From: Paguma larvata
Lineage: Eukaryota; Chordata; Mammalia; Carnivora; Viverridae
Assembly (NCBI GenBank): GCA_030068075.1
Contig: CM057833.1
Span: forward strand, 51,523,087-51,587,086
DNA length: 64,000 bases
Direction: 5' to 3'
Positions 37,275-47,164 of the stretch are shown here, piece after piece. Position numbers and translations under genes: made by a program. Positions within the stretch are counted from its first letter, which is position 1. Each line of letters opens with the position of its first letter. A model generated the notes under the pieces. It was not told the origin of the DNA. It was given only the letters and a program-made list of their open reading frames with translations, and did not search any database.

Positions 37275-37312
37275 CTGTCTTTTCTTTCTCTCTCTCTCTC
37301 TCTCTCTCTGTT
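37071..37312 (+). repeat. 240-bp pyrimidine microsatellite (TTCC/TTTC/TC)n
   Basis: Compound tract of ttcc, tttc and tc repeats, almost pure C/T on the RAVER2 sense strand. It sits at the junction of two L1 copies. Prone to length change and assembly error; in RNA it would be a dense array of PTB-type sites. Confidence 0.95.
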
Positions 37313-39170
37313 TTTTTTGCTTTTGATGTCAGACCCAAAAAATCATTGGCAAATTGAATGTCACAAAACTTTCCACCTAAGTTTTTAAGAGTTCTATAAT
37401 TTTAGCTCTTAATTTTGGTCTTTGATCTTTGAGCTAATTTTTGTATGTGGTGTAGGGTGAGGATCCACTTTATTCTTTTACATGTGATACCCAGATTTCT
37501 CCATTGAATATTGTCAAAAATCATTTAACCATAAATGCAGGGACTTATTTCTGGACTCTCTATTCTATTCCATTTGTCTGTGTGTCTGTCTTTATGCCAA
37601 TACTATACTGTTGAGATTACTGTAGCTTTGTAATAAGTTTGAAATCACAAAGTATGAACCCTCTATTTTTGTTATTTTTCACCTTTTTCGACATTTTTTT
37701 TACTATTTTGGGTGTCCCTTGAAATTCCGTATGAATTTTAGGATAGATTTTTCTTTTTCTGCAAAGAAAAGTTGGAATTTCGTTAGGGATTGTATTGAAT
37801 CTGGAGGTCACTCTGGTTAATATTGACATTTTAACAACATTAGGTCTTCTAATCCGTGAACATAGGATGTCTTTCCATTTATTTATGTCTTTTACTTCAG
37901 CAATGTTTTTTGAAATTTTAATATTTAACCCAGCATATTCAAAATACCAAATAATATGTACTAAACTATTAAGATACTTTGTATTTTGATTTGGTACTGA
38001 GATTTAGTATATATTTTACTTTTCACAAACATCTCAGTTTAAACTATCCACATTTCATATGCTCAGTAGTCATGTGTTGCTAGTGGCTACCATGTCAGAC
38101 AGTACAGTCTTAGATGTTTTCATGGCTTAATCTCTCATTTTATTGAGATTTCTGCTTAAATATCACTTTCAGCCATGTTGTGTAGTTTTTAGTGGGCAGG
38201 TATTTTTCCTCCTTGGTTTGGTTAATTCTTAAGTATTCTTTTCGAGTATGTTGTAAATGGAATTGTTTTCTTCATTTTCTTTTTGGATTGTTCATTATTA
38301 ATGTATAGAAATGTAACTGATTTTTGCATGTTGATTTTATATCCTACAACTTTGCTAAATTTATTTACTCTTAACAGTTTGTGTCTGTATGTGTGTGTAC
38401 TACTTAGGGTTTTCGTATTATCTGCAGGCAGAGACCATTTTCCTTCTTCCACTCTAGTTTGAATCCTTTTCTTTTCCCTGCCTAATTGCTCTGGCTAAAA
38501 CTCCTAATATTATGTTGAACAGAAGTGGTGAAAGCAGATAGCTTTGTCTTGTTCTTGATGTTAGAGGGAAGTATTTCAGTGTTTCACTGAATTGACTTTT
38601 CATATATAACTTTTGTATTAAGGTAGTTTCCTTCTATTCCTAATGTGTTGAGCATGTTGAATTTTAATCATGAAAGTGTGTTGAATTTTGTTAGATGCTT
38701 TTTCTGCATCAGTTGAGGTGATCCTGTGCTTTTTTTTCCTCCATTCTGTTATTGTATTACATTGAGTGATTTTTGTATGTTGAATTGTCCTTGCATTCTA
38801 TGAGTAAATCCCAGTTGGTTATGGCATAGAACCCCTGTAATAATCCACTAAATTTGGCTTGCTCGTGTTTTGTTGGTGACTTTAGCACAAATAGTTATAA
38901 GCAATATTTGATATTGGTCTGTAGTTTTGTTTCTTTTTTTTGTAGTGTCAGTCTAGCGTTGGTACTAGGGCAATGCTAGTCTCATAGAATGAGTTAAGAA
39001 GTATTGTCTCTTCATCAGTTTTGTGGAAGAGTTTGAGAAGAATTGATTTTAATTCCTCTTTAAATGTCTTGTTGAATTACCCAGTGAAGCCATTTGGTCC
39101 AGGGCTTTTCTTTGTTGTCAGACTCTGTACTTTTTAAAATTTTATAATTGATTCTCTTTCATAGCTAGAG
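37313..39170 (-). mobile_element. LINE-1 fragment L1-D2, antisense
   Basis: Begins again at a more 3' part of ORF2 (gatgtcagacccaaaaaatc) than where L1-D1 ended, so it is a separate copy or a duplication. Translations at 37617-37829 and 38222-38452 (SKVVGYKINMQKSVTFLYIN) are ORF2. Interrupted at 37915-38115 by another repeat. Confidence 0.82.
37915..38115. mobile_element. Non-L1 old repeat inside L1-D2
   Basis: Contains tcacaaacatctcagtttaa and ttgctagtggctaccatgtc, as in a widespread old mammalian repeat with a conserved ctagtggctacc end, which I believe to be a short DNA transposon. Family not assigned. Confidence 0.5.
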
Positions 39171-39379
39171 TTGAGAACCCCTGATAGAATAGAATCTGAT
39201 TACCTTGGCAATGTAAGTACTTTAGAAACAAAATCTGGGAGTACTTCGCTGGCTACCTTTACTCAGTTACTGAATTCTCTGTAAGGATTGTCTTTTCTCA
39301 TGCTATATATGCTTTCCTTTGGCAAATATCTAATGGCTTTAGCTCCCACCTAGAATCGTATGGTTCCATCTTAGACTTC

Positions 39380-39520
39380 TTTTGAACTATTTTCTCTCTT
39401 GACTGTAAGTTTCTTAAGTGTAGTAATCCTGTCTTACCCATTTTGGTATTATCAATGCTTACCACAGTGCCCGAAGCATAGTAAACGTTCAGTAAGCGCA
39501 TATGAATGGATGAATACATC
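39380..39520 (+). mobile_element. L2 LINE 3' end fragment
   Basis: ctcttgactgtaagtttctt, accacagtgcccgaagcata and gtaaacgttcagtaagcg occur in the order of the L2 3' end. Confidence 0.8.
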
Positions 39521-40444
39521 TCAATAAGTGATTTACACATCACAAACAAATCTGGACTACTTTGGGCTTATGAAGAGATGAAAGATAGATTTCTCAATCC
39601 AAATACAGTAATGTTGGCCAGATAAGGAGCGAATAAAAGGAGCTCTGGCTCTCAAATATAGAAATAAGCATTTGAGATTAGACTTTCTTCATTCTCCTCA
39701 GAGAACAAAATAAAAATTAATTTGGAAATGAAAACTTAGCTGCTAGCTTTAACTTTATAGTAATCTGAATTGTCGTCTTTAAAAATTTTTACCAACAGGG
39801 AACAAAAAAGTAAATAATTCTGTTGGAAGAAAATGATCTGAAGAATCAGCCCTTTTCTTTCAAAGAAATACTAGAACCTTATACCTAGTTATATAAGATT
39901 CTATCGATAGCATATCTTGTTAAGAAACGTGAAGTTTTAGAGTTATCATCTAAATGTGTATTTGGATCTTGTTAAATCCACTTATTTTGTTTGGAATTAT
40001 TCTTAGAACCAAAGGCAAATAACCTTTCCTTTATCATTTGTCTGTAGCTGTAAATATAAAATTAAAATCTTAAGAAAATGTGAATTACAATATCTCTGGG
40101 AAAAAGGTATGGGATTAGTTTTTCTTATGAAGATGAATTCTCTCCTAGTTCAAATGAGAAGGATTTACATGAAGGTCTTTAATTTTCTTTCAGTTCTCAA
40201 GTTTTACGGTTCTAGAATAGTTAAAAAAAAAAAAAAAAGCTAGTTGACAAAAAATAGCAAGCAGAAGGTGATAATTTTAATCAATATCCAGAATAATCCC
40301 CTAACTTAACATGTTCAAATGTTAGGTTCCCCAGATTTTTATTACACTAGACTGGATTTATTGAAGAATAAACATTACTCTTTCTGCATTTTCATTTTCT
40401 TGTACTTCTTATTAAGCACCTACTCTTTTGTTTTTGATAAATAG

Positions 40445-40556
40445 GCTTCTTCTAAGAATCAGACTTCACTATTGGGAGAACCACCAAAAGAAATACGGCT
40501 CAGTAAAAATCCATACTTGAACTTGGCGAGTGTGTTGCCCAGTGTGTGCTTACCAT
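40445..40556 (+). CDS. RAVER2: RAVER2 exon 10: second PTB-interacting motif
   Basis: 112 nt, phase 0 in and phase 1 out, 37 codons (ASSKNQTSLLGEPPKEIRLS to LPSVCLP) plus one base of a Ser codon. Residues 484-490 are SLLGEPP, the strongest form of the raver PTB-binding consensus. Acceptor tttttgataaatag is less pyrimidine-rich than others; donor T|gtaagt is strong. Skipping would shift the frame and remove this motif. Confidence 0.96.
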
Positions 40557-41933
40557 GTAAGTGAGAGCTCAGTACTAATATTTTGGAGTTGTATTGAATA
40601 TTTTCCATAATTAGTTTACTTCAATATTTAATTTAACGAAAGCAAATAATACTTATTGACCAATTAAAGCCCAAGTTATGACCAGCCTTTAAATTGAAAG
40701 AGTAAGTAAAATTAAGATACTTAAAATGCATTCTAATTATTCAAGGAAAATGTCTTTTGTAATATTTTATTAAGAATATAATTAATTTATTGAATTATTG
40801 AATCATAATTGAAAATAATTGAGCAAAAGAGTTATCGACAATACTATAATGCTTTGCAATACATATAGAACCTATTTTTAAAAAAGAGCCTATCTAGGTA
40901 ATCTAACATATCCAGAATATTTGCAGAGTACCCCAAAATATCTGAGATAATGATAATTGGCAAAGGTTGAACTCTTACTTACTTTTTTGAAAGACCTTCT
41001 CAGGCCTTCAGTTAGGATAAATTAATTATAATTTAAAGGAAAATCACAAATGCAGTATGCTATAGGTACTAGGGTATTCACTACCATGTGGGTTGTCAAC
41101 TGGTGTAACTGAAAACTACCTTAAGGTTCATCAATAGTGGAATGGTTAAGTAAAAAATACTTCATCATAAAATAGAATACAGTACAAATCTTTTGGTAAT
41201 TGAGGGAGAGCTACGTGTACTAATATGAAATTATCTCTAAAGCAGATTAAGTGGAAAAAGCCAACGTATGCATAAAGAGATTCTATTTATGTTTGTTTAA
41301 GCTATATATGTATGTATTTGTATATTACGTATGTATTATGTACATACATTTATGTATGTAAAGCTACATATTCTTATGTGTACATATTTAATGTGTAAAT
41401 GCATACGTAAATTTTGGAAAATAAATTCTAAACTGTTACTCTGGGAAAAAAGAATAGGATCGAATGAAAAGAGATGAAAGATTTTAATATACATTCTTTG
41501 TATTTTATACAGTATCCTCTTGAATTTGGACCTTGATCTGTTATTTTTTTTTAAAGAGCCAGAAAAAAATTTAATGTGCTTCTCCTATTATCACATTTTT
41601 ACCTCATCTAAAAATGGATGGTTACAGCTATTGCATTAACAAGAATGGTTAGTTTACATTTTGTTTGCCTTCTTTTAGAGATTAGATATAGATCTAAAAA
41701 ATGTTTCCATCAAAACTATTTTACCCATAGGGCAAACTTCCTTCCATTTTCAGTTGCTTTAGATGAACAAGACAACATCATATAGTATATATTTTTCCCC
41801 TGTGCATAATAAATATAGACATATACTGGCAAATGAAAATTTGTGTTCTATATGGGAATATGAGTTTTATATTTTGCTTATAACTTAAAATAAAACAACG
41901 TTTAGCTGAAAATATTATTGATTTTGCCTTTAG
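40557..41933 (+). other. RAVER2: RAVER2 intron 10
   Basis: 1.4 kb. Contains a sense-oriented old L1 3' fragment (41125-41500) with AT-rich simple sequence inside (41310-41390). The rest has no recognisable element. Confidence 0.87.
41125..41500 (+). mobile_element. Old L1 3' UTR fragment (sense)
   Basis: ttcatcaatagtggaatggt, gtgtactaatatgaaattat and gcagattaagtggaaaaagc occur in the order of an old L1 3' UTR. One of only two sense L1 remnants found. Confidence 0.6.
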
Positions 41934-42070
41934 CCCCTGCAAGTAAAACCACTCTACAGAAGACTGGAATTGCAAGCAACATTCTGGATGCAATCTCTCA
42001 GGGAAACGAATCACAACACACGTTGGAAAAGTGCATTTCTTATTCTCAGCCTTTCGGTGATTATGCACAG
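41934..42070 (+). CDS. RAVER2: RAVER2 exon 11: last coding exon visible
   Basis: 137 nt, phase 1 in and phase 0 out; completes Ser, then 45 codons (PASKTTLQKTGIASNILDAI to SQPFGDYAQ). Ser/Gln-rich C-terminal region. Acceptor attttgcctttag, donor CAG|gtaaat. Reading on past the donor would add 17 codons before a stop; the recalled human protein instead continues with another exon (about 48 residues ending in a basic KKKR tail), so splicing is the better reading. Confidence 0.95.
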
Positions 42071-42300
42071 GTAAATGATTCTCAGGTTTTGATGATATCC
42101 AGAAAAAATGATTCAACTATATATTGAGCTCATATTCCTATAATTGTGATTGTGATTCCTATAATATCATAGGTAATATCATTAGAAAGTAAAATTGTGT
42201 TCATTTATACAATATTTCTTCCTCATTTGGAATTTTAGGCCACGTTCAAGAAATTAACTATCATTTGACTAGATATCCACCTCTCAGTGTTACTCAGTGT

Positions 42301-42540
42301 TTGTTGACTAGCGGTCTACAAACTATAGACCAAATCCAGCCCACTACCTGTTGTGTCCGTAAAGTTTTATTGAGATACAGCCACATCCATTCATTTACGT
42401 ATTGTCTACGGTGCTATTGTGCCAGAGTGGCAGAGTTGAATAGCTACAGGGAAGACTATAGGACCCATAAGATTAAATATTTACCTTCTGGCTCTTTACA
42501 GAGAAACTCTGCTGACTTCTGCTTTATATCAGTGTGCACC
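42301..42540. mobile_element. Old short DNA-transposon-like repeat
   Basis: ctacaaactatagaccaaat, aaagttttattgagatacag, cattcatttacgtattgtct and tttaccttctggctctttac match, in order, a common old mammalian repeat. I am sure it is interspersed, less sure of the class (probably hAT-type, non-autonomous). Confidence 0.7.
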
Positions 42541-45317
42541 TGACTAAGGAACCCAAGGAAATGCCTCTGTTCTTCACTCCTGCTTCCTGATAAAAAACAG
42601 GATCCTAATTGCAGGCACTATTCTGACATTTAAACCAATCAATCAATAACATAAAAAGTATTATATTCAAAAGGTATATTGTGCCATTATTTAAATAAGT
42701 CAATTTTACTTTGGCCTTTTCTCCTTCAGGTTATTTTCAGTGGCTTAAGTGGAGAGTATATATCATGTTAGCAGTACAGGATTATATAATCACGAGAGTC
42801 TTATGATTATCAATTCGGATTCTTTCTGATTTCTCAGCATTTCAGCTTCTCAACTCTGTCCTGTCTGTATGAGCAATGCTTCCACTTTGATTTTCTTGGA
42901 GCAACTGTGTTTGCCTCATCTGTCTCTGGACCCTTAGAAAAGAAATTCTAGAATTCACTGGGAACAATTGATGTCTCATGCTTTAATGATAGGATACTAG
43001 AAACGCAGGTGTAATAGATTCTGTAAAAATGGTGCAGCTGGATATTAGAGTACTATATAATGAAGTCTCTTACCTACCCGTGGAAAAGGTGGAGAAATAT
43101 AGGTTGGAAGATGATATAAGTAGGTGGCAACAGACCTGTATCTAAGGAATAGTAATCGTGAATTAATACAAATACAACTTGGAAAACATTCTCCTGTATG
43201 TTTCATAAGACTCCATTTTTGTTCCTTTATTAACATTTTAGGTAATGACTGAGATGAGGACATTAAATGTATGCTAATTATATTTACAGGTGACAGAAGC
43301 CAAGGAAATTATCAGAGATATGTAAAATCATTTATAAATAATTTATAGTTCTGTAAATTAGAAACAGCCGAAATTTCTAAAAATTTATGACTAAGTAAAC
43401 AAATTATGTCATATTTATCCCAGATATATAGTGTAAATATTAAAAATCATTTAAAACACCATGTAAACTCATGGTAAATGTTTCTAATCTCTTGTTAATT
43501 TTTAAAATTTATAAAATACAGTCCTATACAATTTTATATTTTTTGTTTCTTTACAAGGAACAAAATTTACTTTTAGAAACAGGAGGAAGCACAATAAATT
43601 TTTAAAAATTTATTTAATCATGTAAGATTTAACTTTTTATGTAACTTTTTATTTTTTATCACTTACTTTTATCATGATACATGTGCTCTTTAATCCCATT
43701 CTCCATTTCCCCTACCACCTCCTCTTTAACCATCACTTTGAGTCTGTTTCTTGGTTTGTCTCTTTTTTCCCTTTGCTTGTTTCTTAAATTCCACATATGA
43801 GTGAAATCACATGGTATTTGTCTTTGATTTCTATTGCTCAGCATAATACTCTCTAGCTCCACCAGTGTTATTGCAAATGGCAAGATTTCCTTTTTTTTTC
43901 TGGCTGAAAAACATTGCATTGCATATATAGACCACATCTTTATCCATTCATCTGTCAACAGACACTTGGGCTGCTTCCATATATTGGCTATTGTAAATAA
44001 TGCTGCAATAAACATATGGGTGCATATAACCTTTTGAATTCGTGTTTTTTTGTATTTTGGGGATAAACGCCCAATGCTACTCTTCCTGGATAATGCAGTA
44101 GTTCTATTTTTAATATTTTGGGGAATCTCGGTCCTGCCTTCCAGCGTGGCTGCAGCAGTTTGCGTTCTCATCAACAGTGCAAGGGCATTCCTTTTTCTCT
44201 CCATCCTCACCAACACTTGTTTTTTATGTTTTTTATTTTAGCCATTCTGACAAGTATGAGGTGATACCTCATTATAGTTTGATTTGCATTTATCTGATGA
44301 TGAGTGATGTTGAGCATCTTTTCATGTGTCTGTCATTCATCTATGTGTCTTCTTTGGAGAATTGTCTGTTCATGTCTTCTGCCCCTTTTTTAAATGGATT
44401 GTTCTTTTTTTTGGGTGTTGAGTCGTATATTTTGGATACTAACCCTTTATCAGATATGTCATTTGTAAGTATCTTTTCCCATTCAGTAGATTGCCTTTTA
44501 GTCTTGTTGATGATTTCCTTTGCTGTGCAGAAGCTTTTTATTTTGATGTAGTCCCAGTAGTTTATTTTTGCTTTTATTCCCCTTGCCTCAGGAGGCCTCT
44601 AGAAAAGTGTTGCTATGACCAATGTCAGAGAGATTACTGCCTGTTCTCTCTTCAAGAATTTTTGTGGTTCTAGGCCTCACATTTAGGTCTTTAATCCATT
44701 TTTAGTTTCTTTTTGTGTGTGGTGAAAGAAAGTGGTCTGTTCTTCTGCATATTGCTGCCCAATTATTCCAGCACCATTGGTTGAAGAGACCAGCTTTATC
44801 ACATTGGATGTTAATTCCTTCTCTGTTGAAGATGAATTGACCATGTGATTGTGGGTTTATTTCTGGGTTTTCTGTCCTATTCCACTGATCTGTGTGCCTG
44901 TTTCAGTGCCAGTAGTATTCTGTTTTAACGACTACCCGTTTGTAATATGACTTGAAATCTGGAATTGTGACACCTCCAGTTTTGTTTTTTCTTTTTCAAG
45001 ATTTCTTTGGCTATTTGAGATCCTTCGTGGTTCCATACAAATTTTAGGATTGTTTGTTCCAGTTCTGTAAAAAATGCTGTTTGTGCTTTAATAGAAATTG
45101 CAGTAAATCTGTAGATTGCTTTGAGTAGTGGAGACATTTTAATAATATTGGTTTTTCCAATTCATGAGCATCAATGTCATGCCATTTCTTTGCATCACCT
45201 TTAATTTCTTTCATCAGCGTTTTATAGTTTTCAGAGTATAGGTCTTTCATCTCTTTGGTTAAGTTTATTCCTAGATACTTAATATATTTGGTGCAATTAT
45301 AAATGGGATTGTATTTT

Positions 45318-45519
45318 TATTTATTTTTAATGCTTTATTTTGAGAGAGAGAGAGAGGACAAGTGGGCAAGGGGCAGAGAGAAGAAGAAAGAATCTCAAGC
45401 AGGCTCCACGCTGTCAGCACAGAGCCCAAGGTGAGGCTCGATCTCATGAACCATGAGATCATGACCCGAGCTGAAATCAAGAGTCAGATGCTCAACCAAC
45501 TGAGCCACCCGGGCACCTA
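45318..45519 (-). mobile_element. CAN-SINE nested in L1-E
   Basis: Reverse orientation ending agccacccgggcaccta. Duplication gggattgtatttt (45305-45317) versus gggattatatttg (45520-45532). Confidence 0.9.
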
Positions 45520-46961
45520 GGGATTATATTTGTATCATTAGTGTATAGGAATGCAACAGATTTTTGTACCTTGATTTTGTATCCTGTGACTTCACTGAAT
45601 TCATTTATCACTTGTAGTAGTTTTTTGGTGGAGTCTTTAAGGGTTTTCTATGTATGGTGTCATGTCATCTGCAAATACTGAATTTTACTACTTCGTTGGT
45701 AATTTTACTACTCCATTTAGATGCCTTTTATTTCTTTATATTGTCTAAAGGCCATGCCTAGGACTTGCAGTACTGTGTTGGATAAAAGTGGTGAGAGTGG
45801 ACATCCTTGTCTTGTTCCTCACCTTAAGGGAAAAGCTCTCAGTTTTTCCCCACAGAGTATAATGTTCGCTGTGGATTTTTCAAATAAGGCCTTCATTATG
45901 TTGATTTACATTTTCTCTAGACCTGCTTTGCAGAGAGTTTCTGTCAGGAACGAATGTCATACTTTGTCAAATGCTTTTTATGCATCTTTTGAAATCATAC
46001 AATTTTTATCCTTTCTCTTATTGATGCGATGTATCATGTTGATTGTTTTGTGAGTATTGAACCATTCTTGTGTCCTGGGGGAAAAATTCCACTTGATTAT
46101 ATATTTTTGAGGATTTTTGCATCTATATTCCTAAGAGATCTTGGCCTGTACTTCTCTTTGTGTGTTTGTGTGCCTGCCTGTCTGTATCTGGTTTTGGTAT
46201 CAGGGTGATACTGGCCTCAGAATTTTGAAGTTTTCCTTCCTCTTCTATTTTTTGGAACAGTTTGAGAAGAGTGGATATTAACTCTTTTTTAATGTTTGGT
46301 AGAATTCATCTGTGAAGCCATCTTATCTTGGATTTTTGGTTTGGGGAAGTTTTTTGATTTCTAATTCAATTTCATTGCTGGTGATGGGTCAGTTCAAATT
46401 TTCTATTTTTCTCTGCCCTAGTTTTGGTAAGTTATGTGTTTCTAGGAATTTATCTGTCTCTTCTAAGTTGTCCAGTTTGTTGGCATATAGGTTTTCGTAA
46501 TATTCTATTACAATTTTTTTTTATATTTCTGTGCATGGTATGATTTTGACTTTTTTGAATTTGTCGAGACTTGTTTTGTGGCCTAATATGTCATCTCTTC
46601 TGGAGAATGCTCCAAGTGTGCTTGAAAAGAGTGTGTATCCTGCTGTTTTAGGTCGGAATGTTCTGAATATGTCTGTTAAATCCATCTGGTCCAATGTGTC
46701 ATTCAAAACCAAAATCATTATTGATTTTCTGTTTGGATTATCTGCCCATCAATGTAAGTGGAGTGTTAAAGTCCCCTGCCATTATTGTATTACTATTGGT
46801 TAATTTATGTTTATTTTTAACAGTTTTATGTATGTGGGTATTTCCATGTTGGGTGCATAAATATTTATAATTGTTATATTCTCTTGTTGGATTGTCCCTT
46901 TTATTATTATACAGTATCCTTCTTTGACTCTTCTTATAGTCTTTGTTTTAAAGTCCATTTT

Positions 46962-47164
46962 GGGGGTGCCTGGGTGGCTCAGTTGGTTAAGTGTCTGACT
47001 CTCAGTTTCGGCTCAGGTCATGACCTCACAATTTTATTGTGTCAGGCTCTGTGCTGAAGCATAGAGCCTGCTTGGGATTCTCTCTCTCCCTTTTCTCTGC
47101 CCCTCCCCTGCTCATGTTCAATCTCTGTCTGTCTCTCTTTCAAAATAAGTAAACTTAAAAAAAT
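46962..47164 (+). mobile_element. CAN-SINE nested in L1-E (sense)
   Basis: Begins gggggtgcctgggtggctca and ends in an A-rich tail. Imperfect duplication aaagtccatttt and aaagtctctttt. Confidence 0.9.

Larger units (their letters stand above)
33060..40444 (+). other. RAVER2: RAVER2 intron 9
   Basis: 7.4-kb intron. Positions 33080-34430 are unique AT-rich DNA, then a poly-A/(GAAA)n run (34442-34475), an antisense L1 composite (34.9-39.2 kb) with a 240-bp pyrimidine microsatellite, an L2 3' end (39380-39520), and about 0.9 kb without recognisable repeats before exon 10. Confidence 0.83.

Noticed and set aside
37059..37388. A 109-codon ORF of repeated Phe/Leu/Ser.
   Set aside because: It is a translation of the pyrimidine microsatellite.
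42071..42127. Exon 11 reading on to a stop as the true C-terminus.
   Set aside because: A good donor (CAG|gtaaat) sits at the place where the recalled human protein continues with a different sequence. Kept as an alternative in the findings.
43659..44216. A 185-codon minus-strand ORF as a possible gene.
   Set aside because: It is the C-terminal end of L1 ORF2 in L1-E, with stops in the rest of the element.
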